Below are positions 44,448-53,309 of a stretch of DNA of 64,000 nucleotides, piece after piece. Both the position numbers and the translations under genes were made by a program. The notes below the pieces were generated by a model. It searched no databases, had not been told where the DNA came from, and saw nothing but the letters and a program-made list of their open reading frames with translations. Origin of the DNA: Streptomyces mangrovi. GTDB lineage: Bacteria; Actinomycetota; Actinomycetes; Streptomycetales; Streptomycetaceae. Numbering within the stretch: position 1 is the stretch's first letter; the number at the start of each line of letters is the position of its first letter. The stretch spans positions 62,001-126,000 of the forward strand of contig NZ_FOSG01000012.1 of assembly GCF_900114215.1 (NCBI RefSeq), read 5' to 3'.

Positions 44448-46496
44448 TCAGTCCTCCCTCACCGGAAGCCGTGCGCCGTCCCGCAGGAACAGCGGGATCC
44501 GCTCCAGCGGCGCGGGCACGGTGACCGGTCCGCCGCCGGGGTACCTCTCACCCGTCCAGGCGTCCGTCCACTCCGCGCCCGCCGGCAGGTGCACGGTGCG
44601 CTCCCGGGCGCCGGCCTCCAGCACGGGCGCCACCAGCAGATCCGGCCCGAACAGGTAGGCGTCGTCCACCTCCCAGGCGGCCGAATCACCGGGGAACTCC
44701 AGGAACAGCGGACGCATCGGCGGCAGTCCCTCGGTGTGGGCGGCGCGCATCTGCTCCAGCACGTACGGCTTGAGCCGCTCGCGCAGCCGCAGGTACGCCT
44801 CCAGGATCTCCCCGGCCTCCTCGCCGTAGGACCACACCTCGTTGGGCCCGCCGGTCATGTCCGGGCCCAGCGGCATCCCCGGATCGCGGAAGCCGTGCAG
44901 CCGCATCAGCGGGGAGAGCGCGCCGAACTGGAACCAGCGCACCATCACCTCGCGGTAGGCCGCATCGTCCGGGTCGCCGCCGTGGAAGCCGCCGATGTCG
45001 GTGTTCCACCACGGGATGCCCGACAGCGCGGTGCTGAGCCCGGCCGCGATCTGGCGGCGCAGGGTGGCGAAATCGGTGCCGATGTCACCGGACCACAGGG
45101 CGGCGCCGTAGCGCTGGGAGCCCGCCCAGGCCGACCGGTTCAGCGAGACGATCTCGGTGACGCCCTCGGCTGCCAGGCCGTCGTGAATGGTACGGGCGTT
45201 CTCGCGCGGATAGAGGTTGGACACCTCCAGCCCCGGACCGGCGTGGTAGCGCAGGTTCGCCGCGAAGCCGGGCTTGAGCTCCGGCTCGCCCGCGTCCAGC
45301 CAGAACGCCGTGATGCCGTACGACAGGTAGTTCTCCCGGATGCGGGACCACACGAAGTCACGGGCGTCGGGGTTGGTGGCGTCGTAGAAGGCGACCTGGA
45401 CGGGCTCGGCCACCCCCTTGTCCGGCCAGTCGGCGTGCGCCATCGGCCCGTACTCGGTGCCGATGAACAGGCCCTGCTGCTCCATGGGCCGGTGGTTCTC
45501 GCTCAGCGGCGAGACCGACGGCCACACCGAGACCACCAGCTTCACCCCCAGCCCCTCCAGCTCCTTGACCATGGCGGCCGGGTCGGGCCACTCGGCCGGG
45601 TCGAACCTCCACTCGCCCAGATGCGTCCAGTGGAAGAAGTCGCAGACGATCGCCGACAGCGGCAGCCCGCGCCGCTTGTACTCCCGTGCCACCGACAGCA
45701 GTTCGTCCTGGGTGCGGTAGCGCAGCTTGCACTGCCAGAAACCGGCCGCCCACTCCGGCAGCATCGGGCTGCGGCCGGTGGCGGCCGAGTAGCGGCGCTG
45801 GGCGTCGGCCGGGTCGCCGGCGGTGATCCAGTAGTCGATCTGGCGGGCGGAGTCGGCCACCCAGCGGGTGCCGTTGTGCGCCAGCTCCACCCGTCCGACG
45901 GCCGGGTTGTTCCACAGCAGGGTGTAGCCGCGGCTGGAGGTCAGCACGGGGATGGAGACCTCGGCGTTGCGCTGGACGAGGTCGACCACCGCGCCCTTGT
46001 GGTCCAGCAGCCCGTGCTGGTGCTGGCCCAGCCCGTACAGCCGCTCGCCGGAGTAGGCGGCGAAGCGCTGCTCCAGGCGGTGGTAGCCGTTGCCGGTGGC
46101 GGTGTGCAGCCGGGAGCCGGGCCACCAGAAGTGCGCGCGGTCCTCGGACAGCAGCTCGGCGCCGTCGCCGGTGCGCACGAAGCGCAGTATGCCGTCGGCG
46201 CTCACCACGGCGGTGATCGCGTCGCAGGTCACCCGCGCGTGGTCGTCCTCGATCCGGATGTCCGGCCCGTCCCCGGCGGGCGGCGGGTCGGCCAGGAGCG
46301 CGCCGGGCAGTCCGTCCAGGACCGGGCCGCCCAGCCGGGCGCGCACCCGTACGGCGTCCGGACCCCAGGGCTCGACGCGTATGGTCTCCTGCCGTCCGCG
46401 CCACTCCAGCGCGCCGTCGTGGGTGCGGAAGGTGCCGCGGGTGGGGGAGGACTGGGCCAGGGAGGAGGGGGGAGGGGAGAAGGCGGGTGTGGACAC
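44448..46496 (-). CDS. Glycoside hydrolase family 31, probable alpha-xylosidase
   Basis: The 682-residue GH31 enzyme has a beta-sandwich N-domain (to about 230), the catalytic barrel with nucleophile Asp401 in FWLDAGEPEL and acid/base Asp471 in LWSGDIGTDF, and the C-terminal beta domains. The LDAGEPE context, with WNTDIGGFHGG, is closer to alpha-xylosidases than to alpha-glucosidases, but this is judged by eye. No signal peptide. GTG 46496 follows AGGAG. It lies 101 bases downstream of the LacI gene, likely in the same transcript. Confidence 0.88.
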   Translation of the reverse strand: MSTPAFSPPPSSLAQSSPTRGTFRTHDGALEWRGRQETIRVEPWGPDAVRVRARLGGPVLDGLPGALLADPPPAGDGPDIRIEDDHARVTCDAITAVVSADGILRFVRTGDGAELLSEDRAHFWWPGSRLHTATGNGYHRLEQRFAAYSGERLYGLGQHQHGLLDHKGAVVDLVQRNAEVSIPVLTSSRGYTLLWNNPAVGRVELAHNGTRWVADSARQIDYWITAGDPADAQRRYSAATGRSPMLPEWAAGFWQCKLRYRTQDELLSVAREYKRRGLPLSAIVCDFFHWTHLGEWRFDPAEWPDPAAMVKELEGLGVKLVVSVWPSVSPLSENHRPMEQQGLFIGTEYGPMAHADWPDKGVAEPVQVAFYDATNPDARDFVWSRIRENYLSYGITAFWLDAGEPELKPGFAANLRYHAGPGLEVSNLYPRENARTIHDGLAAEGVTEIVSLNRSAWAGSQRYGAALWSGDIGTDFATLRRQIAAGLSTALSGIPWWNTDIGGFHGGDPDDAAYREVMVRWFQFGALSPLMRLHGFRDPGMPLGPDMTGGPNEVWSYGEEAGEILEAYLRLRERLKPYVLEQMRAAHTEGLPPMRPLFLEFPGDSAAWEVDDAYLFGPDLLVAPVLEAGARERTVHLPAGAEWTDAWTGERYPGGGPVTVPAPLERIPLFLRDGARLPVRED

Positions 46497-46597
46497 GGGG
46501 CTCCTGAGGGGCTCGTCGGTGTGCGGACCGGTCGCGGGCGGGAAGAGCGGGAAGAGCCGGGGAGGCCGGGGGAGGACGGGGAGCGGCGGATGAGGGG

Positions 46598-47611
46598 TCA
46601 GCGGGCGGCGGGGGCCGGGCCGGAACTGGCCCGCGCCGTCAGCCGCGGGGGCAGCAGTTCCAGACGCTCACCGCGCTCCCCGCGCACCCTGGCCATCACC
46701 AGCTCCACCGCGCGGCGGCCCATCTCGTGGGCGGGGATGGCCACCGAGGTCAGGCGCACGGACGCCTGGACCGCCACCTGGTCGGGGCAGATGGCGACCA
46801 CCGAGACGTCCTCGGGCACGGCCCGGCCCTGCTGGCGCAGCAGGCTCAGCAGCGGGTCGATGGCGGCCTCGTTCTGCACGACGAAGCCGGTGGTGCCGGG
46901 ACGCTCGTCGAGGATGCGCGAGAGCGTCCCGGCCATCGCCGCGTAGCTGCCCTCGCACGGCCGGTGCAGCAGCCGCACGCCCAGCTCGGCGGCGCGGGCG
47001 CGCAGCCCGTCGCGGGTGCGCTCGGCGAAACCGGTGTGCCGCTCGTAGACGGCGGCCGCCTCGCCGACCACCGCGACGTCGCGGTGGCCCAGCTCGGCCA
47101 GGTGCTCCACGCACAGCGCGCCGGTGGCGGTGAAGTCCAGGTCGACGCAGGTCAGCCCGGACGGGTCGGCGGGGATGCCGATGAGCACGGCGGGGCGCCC
47201 GGCGTCGCGCAGCAGCGGCAGGCGGGCGTCGTCCAGTTCGACGTCCATCAGGATCATCGCGTCGGCCAGCCCGCTGCCCACCACCCGCCGTACCGCCTCC
47301 GGGCCCTCCTCGCCGGTCAGCAGCAGCACGTCGTGGTCGTGGGCGCGGGCGGTGGTGGCGACGGCCAGGGCGATCTCCATCATCACCGGCACGTACATGT
47401 CGGTGCGCAGCGGCATCATCAGGGCGATGACGTTCGACCTGCTGCTGGCCAGCGCCCGCGCGCCGGCGTTGGGGTGGTAGCCCAGCTCGCGGATGCTCTG
47501 CTCGACGCGTTCGCGGGTGGCGGCGGAGATGGAACGCTTTCCGCTGAGGACGTAGCTCACGGTGCTGGCGGAGACTCCGGCGTGCCGGGCGACCTCGGCG
47601 AGGGTGACCAT
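46598..47611 (-). CDS. LacI family transcriptional regulator of the sugar cluster
   Basis: The 337-residue regulator has the LacI helix-turn-helix at the N-terminus (VTLAEVARHAGVSASTVSYV, hinge LGYHPNAGARALASSRSNVI) and a sugar-binding domain. ATG 47611. Operators with the centre GAAGCGCTTC are at 47646-47658 and 47725-47738 in its own upstream region and at 38075 and 38245, so it probably represses itself, GH31, GH3 and the importer-GH42 operon until the sugar ligand binds. Confidence 0.92.
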   Translation of the reverse strand: MVTLAEVARHAGVSASTVSYVLSGKRSISAATRERVEQSIRELGYHPNAGARALASSRSNVIALMMPLRTDMYVPVMMEIALAVATTARAHDHDVLLLTGEEGPEAVRRVVGSGLADAMILMDVELDDARLPLLRDAGRPAVLIGIPADPSGLTCVDLDFTATGALCVEHLAELGHRDVAVVGEAAAVYERHTGFAERTRDGLRARAAELGVRLLHRPCEGSYAAMAGTLSRILDERPGTTGFVVQNEAAIDPLLSLLRQQGRAVPEDVSVVAICPDQVAVQASVRLTSVAIPAHEMGRRAVELVMARVRGERGERLELLPPRLTARASSGPAPAAR

Positions 47612-47645
47612 GGGCTCTCCAGGGCGGTGCGGGAAGCGGCTGAGG

Positions 47646-47658
47646 TGAAGCGCTTCGA
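47646..47658. promoter_or_regulatory. LacI-type operator 3
   Basis: TGAAGCGCTTCGA, 12 of 14 positions of the cluster operator, 35 bases upstream of the lacI-type start. Likely autoregulation. Confidence 0.75.
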
Positions 47659-47724
47659 CAGGGAATCTGCGGACCGACCCTAAACCCGACCTGACCGCCT
47701 GTCCAGATGCTCTGCGAAGGGTTG

Positions 47725-47738
47725 TCGAAGCGCTTCAA
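47725..47738. promoter_or_regulatory. LacI-type operator 4
   Basis: TCGAAGCGCTTCAA, one base off the perfect palindrome, about 80 bp upstream of operator 3. A pair at this spacing favours cooperative binding. It is 180 bases upstream of the acyl-CoA dehydrogenase, for which control is unproven. Confidence 0.7.
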
Positions 47739-47807
47739 CAAGTGGTCGCATACGGGTGCACCGCACCCCGGAAACGGTACGTACCGCGCACAACGGGTAC
47801 ACGCATC

Positions 47808-47880
47808 GCGCAGCACCCGTTGCGCAGCACCCGTTGCGCAGTCCCCGGCAGTCCCCGGCAGTCCCCGGCAGTCCCCGGCA
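47808..47880. repeat. Two tandem repeat arrays upstream of the acyl-CoA dehydrogenase gene
   Basis: GCGCAGCACCCGTT is repeated twice (47808-47821, 47822-47835), then GTCCCCGGCA four times exactly (47841-47880), followed by decayed copies (to about 47908: GTTCTCCGCA, GTACCCGGCA). The unit phase of 10 bp keeps one face of the helix. Together with the operators it fills the 306-base gap 47612-47917, which has no gene. Confidence 0.8.
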
Positions 47881-47917
47881 GTTCTCCGCAGTACCCGGCA
47901 GTGCGAGGTGAACCGCG

Positions 47918-49834
47918 ATGACCGTCTCCGAACGCGAAGCACGACAGGTGGCCGAGGCCGCGAGGGAGCAGCACTGGCGCAAGCCGAGCTTCGCCAGGGA
48001 ACTGTTCCTCGGCCGCCTCCGCCTCGACCTGATCCACCCCCATCCCCGGCCCGCCGAGACGGACGCCCGGCGCGGCGAGGAGTTCCTCGCCAGGCTCCGG
48101 GCCTTCTGCGAGACGGAGATCGACGGCCCGCGCATCGACCGCGAGGGCCTGGTTCCCGACGAGGTGGTCAAGGGACTCAAGGAACTCGGCGCGCTCGGCA
48201 TGAAGATCGGCCCCGAGTACGGCGGCCTGGGCCTGAGCCAGCTCCACTACAACCGCGCCCTGGCCCTGGCCGGATCGGCCAGCCCCGCCGTCGGCGCGCT
48301 GCTGTCGGCGCACCAGTCGATCGGCGTGCCCCAGCCGCTGAAGATGTTCGGCACCGAGGAGCAGAGGAAGGCGTTCCTGCCGCGCTGCGCCCGCGGCGAC
48401 ATCTCGGCCTTCCTGCTCACCGAACCGGACGTCGGCTCCGACCCGGCCCGCCTGGCCACCACCGCCGTACCCGACGGCGACGCCTACGTCCTGGACGGCG
48501 TGAAGCTGTGGACCACCAACGGCGTCGTCGCCGACCTGCTGGTGGTCATGGCCCGCGTACCGGCCTCGGAGGGCCACAAGGGCGGCATCACCGCCTTCGT
48601 CGTCGAGGCCGACTCCGAGGGCATCACCGTGGAGAACCGCAACGCCTTCATGGGCCTGCGCGGCATCGAGAACGGCGTCACCCGCTTCCACCGCGTCCGC
48701 GTCCCGGCCGCCAACCGGATCGGCCCCGAGGGCGCCGGGCTGAAGATCGCGCTGACCACCCTCAACACCGGCCGCCTCTCCCTGCCCGCGATGTGCGCCG
48801 GAGCGGGCAAATGGTGCCTGAAGATCGCCCGCGAGTGGTCCGCGGCCCGCGAGCAGTGGGGCAAGCCGATCGCCCGCCACGAGGCCGTCGGCAGCAAGAT
48901 CTCCTTCATCGCCGCCACCACCTTCGCCCTGGAGGCCGTGCTCGACCTCGCCTCCCAGATGGCCGACGACGACCGCAACGACATCCGCATCGAGGCCGCC
49001 CTCGCCAAGCTCTACGGCTCCGAGATGGCCTGGAAGATGGCCGACGAGCTGGTCCAGGTCCGCGGGGGGCGCGGCTTCGAGACCGCCGACTCCCTCGCCG
49101 CCCGCGGCGAGCGCGGCGTACCGGCCGAGCAGATGCTGCGCGACCTGCGCATCAACCGCATCTTCGAGGGCTCCACCGAGATCATGCACCTGCTCATCGC
49201 CCGCGAGGCCGTCGACGCCCACCTGTCGGTCGCGGGCGATCTGGTCGACCCCGACAAGACCCTCACCGACAAGGGCCGAGCCGCCGTCCGCGCCGGCGGC
49301 TTCTACGCTCGCTGGCTGCCCAAACTGGTCGCCGGGCCCGGCCAACTGCCCGGCTCCTACCGTGAGTTCCACCCCGCCGGCCATCCCGACCTGGCCGCCC
49401 ACCTGCGCTACGTCGAACGCGCCTCCCGCCGCCTGGCCCGCGCCACCTTCCTGGGCATGTCCCGCTGGCAGGCGAAGCTGGAGGGCAGGCAGGGCTTCCT
49501 CGGGCGGATCGTGGACATCGGCGCCGAACTGTTCGCCATGAGCGCGGCCTGTGTGCGGGCGGAGATGCTGCGGGTCCGCGGCGAGGACGGCCGCGCCGCC
49601 TACCAGCTCGCCGACGCCTTCTGCCGCCAGGCCCGCCTCCGGGCCGAGGAACTGTTCGGCCGGCTGTGGGACAACACCGACGACATCGACCGCAAGGTCG
49701 TGCGCGGCGTCCTGGGCGGCGCGTACACCTGGCTGGAGGAGGGCGTCGTCGACCCCTCCACCCCCGGCCCCTGGATCGCGGAGGCCGCCCCCGGCCCCTC
49801 CACCCGCACGGACGTCCACCGCCCCATCCCCTGA
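47918..49834 (+). CDS. Acyl-CoA dehydrogenase family protein, VLCAD-like (638 aa)
   Basis: The FAD enzyme oxidises acyl-CoA to enoyl-CoA. The acyl-CoA dehydrogenase core (about 60-450) shows LTEPDVGSDPARL, GLRGIENGVTRFHRVRVPA and IFEGSTEIMHLLIARE with the catalytic Glu region. An extra C-terminal helical domain of about 180 residues, as in very-long-chain types, follows. ATG 47918 with GAGGTGA upstream. The gene is alone. The upstream tandem repeats may affect its promoter. Confidence 0.88.
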   Translation: MTVSEREARQVAEAAREQHWRKPSFARELFLGRLRLDLIHPHPRPAETDARRGEEFLARLRAFCETEIDGPRIDREGLVPDEVVKGLKELGALGMKIGPEYGGLGLSQLHYNRALALAGSASPAVGALLSAHQSIGVPQPLKMFGTEEQRKAFLPRCARGDISAFLLTEPDVGSDPARLATTAVPDGDAYVLDGVKLWTTNGVVADLLVVMARVPASEGHKGGITAFVVEADSEGITVENRNAFMGLRGIENGVTRFHRVRVPAANRIGPEGAGLKIALTTLNTGRLSLPAMCAGAGKWCLKIAREWSAAREQWGKPIARHEAVGSKISFIAATTFALEAVLDLASQMADDDRNDIRIEAALAKLYGSEMAWKMADELVQVRGGRGFETADSLAARGERGVPAEQMLRDLRINRIFEGSTEIMHLLIAREAVDAHLSVAGDLVDPDKTLTDKGRAAVRAGGFYARWLPKLVAGPGQLPGSYREFHPAGHPDLAAHLRYVERASRRLARATFLGMSRWQAKLEGRQGFLGRIVDIGAELFAMSAACVRAEMLRVRGEDGRAAYQLADAFCRQARLRAEELFGRLWDNTDDIDRKVVRGVLGGAYTWLEEGVVDPSTPGPWIAEAAPGPSTRTDVHRPIP

Positions 49835-49897
49835 CCGGGGCGAGACAGCTTTCTAATATGTGGCCGTTGCAGCGGAGATGCACATCCGTCGCCGGGG

Positions 49898-50140
49898 GTG
49901 GACGGTTCCCAGCTCGGCGCCCACTTCGGGGTGGCCACCGACACCGCCTGGCGGTACGTCCGTGAGGGCATCGAGGCGCTCGCCGCTCATGCCCCCACGC
50001 TCACCGAAGCACTGGAAGCCACCGGAGACGAGCGCCGACTGCTGCTGGACGGCACACCCATCCCCGCCTGGCGCTGCGCCGCGCAGGCCACCGAGACCAA
50101 CCCGGACTCGTTGTGCAACACCAAGCACTGCGTCTGTGGG
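49898..50140 (+). pseudogene. Transposase remnant (IS5-like, HTH_Tnp_4/DDE_Tnp_4 type)
   Basis: About 80 residues in one frame (FGVATDTAWRYVREGIEALA, RRLLLDGTPIPAWRCAA, NTKHCVCG) match the middle of a DDE transposase: the HTH helix, the first catalytic-region LLLDGTPI with the Asp, and the KH motif. Start and end are missing and the frame then runs into unrelated sequence. No inverted repeats are seen. It marks an old insertion between the dehydrogenase and hydrolase genes. Confidence 0.7.
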
Positions 50141-50143
50141 TGG

Positions 50144-50890
50144 CTACTCCGGCACGGGGAGGCCCGCGGCGCGGGCCAGGACGCGGGCCGTGGTGCGGCC
50201 GGCCTCCAGGGCGCCCGCGGCGCGGGCCGGGACGCAGCGCTCCCGCGCGGGGTCGTACTCGGTCATCACCGCGCCCGCGTGGTCGGTGTCGGTCTCGGTG
50301 AGGGTGACCGGCCATCCCCACCGGTCGAGGGCGGGCACGAAGTCCCGCGAGTGGTGGACGTCCGCGATGTCGTCGGCGGTGCCGTGCACCAGGTGGACGG
50401 GCACCGGACCGGCGGGCGTCATGGCCAGCGCGTCACTCAGGTCGCCCAACTCCATCTCCGGGCGCTCCCAGAGGTACCTGCCCGCGATCCCGGCGACCGC
50501 CGCGGGCCGCCACCCGTCCACCAGCTCGGGCCGTACCGCGACGCTCACCGCGGCGTACGCGCCCAGCGACCAGCCGGCCAGTACGATCCGTTCGGCGTCG
50601 CCGCCGAACTCGCCCGCCCGCTCCCGGGTGAAACGCACCGAAGCCCGCAGATGCCCCCAGCCGCCGTCGGGCGCGTCCGGGCGCCAGTCGGGCACCACGA
50701 CCACCAGTCCCAGCGAGGCGGCCTCACGGGCGAGCGGCGCGAGTACGTCCCGCTCGTTCGGCCCCCTGCCGTGCCAGAGGAGGACAGCGGGCACGGCGGC
50801 CGGGCCGTGGGCGGGTCGGTGGACGTCCAGTAACCGGCCGCCGGGTTCGTGGACGATGCCTTGCTCGGTGCTGACAACGATCTCGTTCAC
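50144..50890 (-). CDS. Alpha/beta hydrolase (dienelactone hydrolase-like)
   Basis: The 248-residue hydrolase starts at GTG 50890. Motifs: LLWHGRG (oxyanion loop region), GWSLGAYAAV with the nucleophile Ser, VHGTADDIADV (Asp) and a His near TDHAGAV. The start is 86 bases after the MarR stop on the same strand, so the two may form an operon. The substrate is unknown. Confidence 0.8.
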   Translation of the reverse strand: MNEIVVSTEQGIVHEPGGRLLDVHRPAHGPAAVPAVLLWHGRGPNERDVLAPLAREAASLGLVVVVPDWRPDAPDGGWGHLRASVRFTRERAGEFGGDAERIVLAGWSLGAYAAVSVAVRPELVDGWRPAAVAGIAGRYLWERPEMELGDLSDALAMTPAGPVPVHLVHGTADDIADVHHSRDFVPALDRWGWPVTLTETDTDHAGAVMTEYDPARERCVPARAAGALEAGRTTARVLARAAGLPVPE

Positions 50891-50976
50891 GCCTGGTCGA
50901 ACGACCCGGTGCGGGCGAAGGTGCCGAGTATCCGGTGGGCGGGGTGGCTTCCCGCAGACCCGTGGGCGCGCCCGGC

Positions 50977-51474
50977 TCAGTGCCCCCGGTCCCCGAGGGA
51001 CTCCAGCAACTCGCGCAGTAGTCCGGCGAGTTCGCCTTGCCGGTTGTCGGTGAGCCCGGACAGGACGCGGTGCTCGGTGGCGAGGTGGTCGGGCAGCACC
51101 CGGTCGATCAGGGCGCGCCCCTCTTCGGTGAGGGTGACGTGCACGCCGCGGCCGTCGGTCTCGCTGGGGGAGCGCGCCACCAGGCCACGTGCCTCCAGCC
51201 GGTCCAGGCGCTGGGTGATGGCCCCGGAGGTGACCATGGCCGAGCGCATCAGCTCGGCCGGGTTCAGCCGGTACGGCGGCCCGCTGCGGCGCATGGTGGC
51301 CAGGACGTCGAAGGACGCGTGGTCCAGGCCATGGGCGGCGAACGTGCGGCGCAGTTCGGCGTCGATCAACCGGGAGAGGCGGCCCAGCCGCCCGATCACC
51401 CCCATCGGGGAGGTGTCCAGGTCGGGGCGCTCGCGGGCCCACTGCTCCAGCACTCGGTCGACGTGATCGGCCAT
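50977..51474 (-). CDS. MarR family transcriptional regulator
   Basis: The 165-residue winged-helix regulator has the MarR core (about 30-135): LDHASFDVLATMRRSGPPYR, SGAITQRLDRLEARGLVARS and the wing DGRGVHVTLTEEGRAL. It is divergent from the EamA transporter, with repeats in between (51495-51567). Likely represses both sides until a small aromatic or toxic compound binds. Start ATG 51474. Confidence 0.92.
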   Translation of the reverse strand: MADHVDRVLEQWARERPDLDTSPMGVIGRLGRLSRLIDAELRRTFAAHGLDHASFDVLATMRRSGPPYRLNPAELMRSAMVTSGAITQRLDRLEARGLVARSPSETDGRGVHVTLTEEGRALIDRVLPDHLATEHRVLSGLTDNRQGELAGLLRELLESLGDRGH

Positions 51475-51494
51475 GGCCTCACCCTACTCGGTTC

Positions 51495-51567
51495 CTTAGC
51501 GGTGAGAGATGCGTCACCCACCATGGTTGGATTGCTTAGCGGTGAGGTACTTTTTCTTAGTGCTAAG
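51495..51567. promoter_or_regulatory. MarR operator region between marR and eamA genes
   Basis: CTTAGCGGTGAG occurs exactly twice (51495-51506 and 51535-51546), 40 bp apart, and an inverted repeat CTTAG-TG-CTAAG lies at 51556-51567. All three share CTTAG. Placement between divergent start codons suggests MarR boxes. Confidence 0.7.
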
Positions 51568-52501
51568 TAATCGAGCCGAAATCCTGCTGGCCACCGCCCT
51601 GGCCCCGGCCATCTGGGGCACCACCTACCTCGTCACCACCGAACTGCTGCCGCCCGACCGCCCGCTGCTGGCCGCCGTCCTCCGCGCCCTGCCCGCCGGG
51701 CTCCTCCTCCTGGCCCTCACCCGCCGCCTGCCCACCGGGCAGTGGTGGTGGCGCGCGGCGGTGCTCGGCACCCTCAACATCGGGGTGTTCCTCGCGCTGC
51801 TGTTCGTCGCCGCCTACCGGCTCCCCGGTGGCGTCGCGGCCACCGCCGGAGCGGTGCAGCCCCTGATCGCCGCGGGACTGTCCGCCGCCGTGCTGGGCGA
51901 GCGGTTCACCCTCCGCACCGCGCTCGCCGGAGTGGCGGGCGTGGCCGGGGTCGGACTGCTCGTCCTGCGGGCCGACGCACGGCTGGACGCGGTCGGCGTC
52001 GCCGCCGCGCTCGGCGGCGCGGCCGTCATGGCCACCGGCGTCGTCCTCGGCAAGCGGTGGACCACGCCCGCGCCCCTGCTCGCCGTAACCGGCTGGCAGC
52101 TCGTCGCGGGCGGGCTGCTGCTGCTCCCCGTCGCCCTGGCCGCCGAGGGGCCACCGCCCGCCGGGCTGACCGCCGGCAACCTGCTCGGCTACGGCTACCT
52201 GTCGATCGTCGGCGCGGCACTCGCCTATGCCCTGTGGTTCCGGGGGATCCGCGCCCTGTCACCCACCACCGTCACCTTCCTCGGCCTGCTCAGCCCGCTG
52301 GTCGCCACCGCACTCGGATGGCTGGTGCTCGGCCAGCACCTGACCTGGGCGCAGACGGCGGGCGCGCTCACCGTTCTGGCCGCCCTCGTCGCGGCCTGGA
52401 CCCGGCCCCGTCCCGCAACCGGCGCACCCGCCGGGCCCGCCGGGCCCGCTGTGCCCGCCGTATCCGCCGAAGTCAAGACCCCCGAACCCCAGAGGAGTTG
52501 A
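51560..52501 (+). CDS. EamA family transporter (DMT superfamily)
   Basis: The 313-residue protein has ten membrane segments in two EamA repeats (ALAPAIWGTTYLVTTELLP; LLGYGYLSIVGAALAYALWF). GTG 51560 is favoured over upstream GTG 51542 because the longer reading would include a TTA codon and the operator-like repeat. The MarR neighbour indicates drug or metabolite export. The C-terminal 30 residues are Pro/Ala-rich. Confidence 0.85.
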   Translation: MLSNRAEILLATALAPAIWGTTYLVTTELLPPDRPLLAAVLRALPAGLLLLALTRRLPTGQWWWRAAVLGTLNIGVFLALLFVAAYRLPGGVAATAGAVQPLIAAGLSAAVLGERFTLRTALAGVAGVAGVGLLVLRADARLDAVGVAAALGGAAVMATGVVLGKRWTTPAPLLAVTGWQLVAGGLLLLPVALAAEGPPPAGLTAGNLLGYGYLSIVGAALAYALWFRGIRALSPTTVTFLGLLSPLVATALGWLVLGQHLTWAQTAGALTVLAALVAAWTRPRPATGAPAGPAGPAVPAVSAEVKTPEPQRS

Positions 52502-52506
52502 AAGCC

Positions 52507-53160
52507 ATGAAAACCATGCACATCACCGTCTTCGGAGCCACCGGCAGCGTGGGCGGCCAGGTAGTGGCCGAGGCGCTGGCCCGGGGCCACCGGGTCACCG
52601 CCGTCGTCCGCGACGCGGCCCGCCTGTCCGAGCTGCCCGCCACCGTTCTGGGCCGTACCGGCGACGCCCGCAGCGCCGAGGACGTGGCCGAACTGAGCAC
52701 CGGCCGGGACGTGGTGGTAGGCGCCACCCGCCCGGCCCCCGGCCGTGAGCGCGAACTCGCCGCCGCCACCCGGACCCTGCTGGCGGGCGCGGCCGGGGCG
52801 GGCGCCCGGTTACTGCTCGTCGGCGGCGCCGGAAGCCTGACCGTGCCCGGTACCGGCGGCCGCACCGTCCTCGACGACCCGCGGTACCTCCACCCCGACT
52901 GGCGGGCCGTTGCCGAGGCCGGCGCCGGGCAACTGGCGGTCTGCCGCGCCGACACCTCCGCAGCGGACTGGGCGTACCTCAGCCCGCCCGCCCGGCTGGA
53001 GCCGGGGGAGCGCACCGGCCGCTACCGGCTGGGCGCCGACGAACTCATCACCGACCCCGGGGGCGTCTCCCGTGTCACGGTGGCCGACCTTGCGGTGGCC
53101 CTGCTGGACGAGGCGGAGAGGCCCCGGCATCACCGCAGGCGGTTCACGGTGGCGTACTGA
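52507..53160 (+). CDS. NAD(P)-dependent oxidoreductase, NmrA/SDR-like
   Basis: The 217-residue protein begins with the Rossmann motif VFGATGSVGGQVV, and has VVRDAARL and LLLVGGAGSL typical of atypical SDR proteins (NAD(P)-binding, YwnB-like). ATG 52507 follows AGAGGAG and is 5 bases after the EamA stop, so the two are in one operon. The exact reaction is unknown. Confidence 0.85.
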   Translation: MKTMHITVFGATGSVGGQVVAEALARGHRVTAVVRDAARLSELPATVLGRTGDARSAEDVAELSTGRDVVVGATRPAPGRERELAAATRTLLAGAAGAGARLLLVGGAGSLTVPGTGGRTVLDDPRYLHPDWRAVAEAGAGQLAVCRADTSAADWAYLSPPARLEPGERTGRYRLGADELITDPGGVSRVTVADLAVALLDEAERPRHHRRRFTVAY

Positions 53161-53266
53161 CGCGGGAAGCGGTGCCCGCCCGGGGATCGGACCGTTTTCG
53201 CACCTGCGGTCAGGAAGCCGCCGATCCCCGGGCAAGGGGTGAAGCGGTGGCTCATGGCCGGACCAG

Positions 53267-53296
53267 GGATATACTCGACTGTCAGATGGATATATT
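53267..53296. promoter_or_regulatory. Probable operator/promoter of vapBC
   Basis: GGATATA occurs at 53267-53273 and 53288-53294, 21 bp apart (two helical turns). TATACT (53270-53275) and TATATT (53291-53296) overlap as -10 boxes. In a very GC-rich genome this AT-rich pair stands out. VapB dimers could bind it. Confidence 0.6.
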
Positions 53297-53309
53297 CGGA
53301 GGTGTGGCC

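Noticed and set aside
47841..47880. Four 10-bp repeats as a CRISPR array
   Set aside because: Units are contiguous with no spacers and no cas genes.
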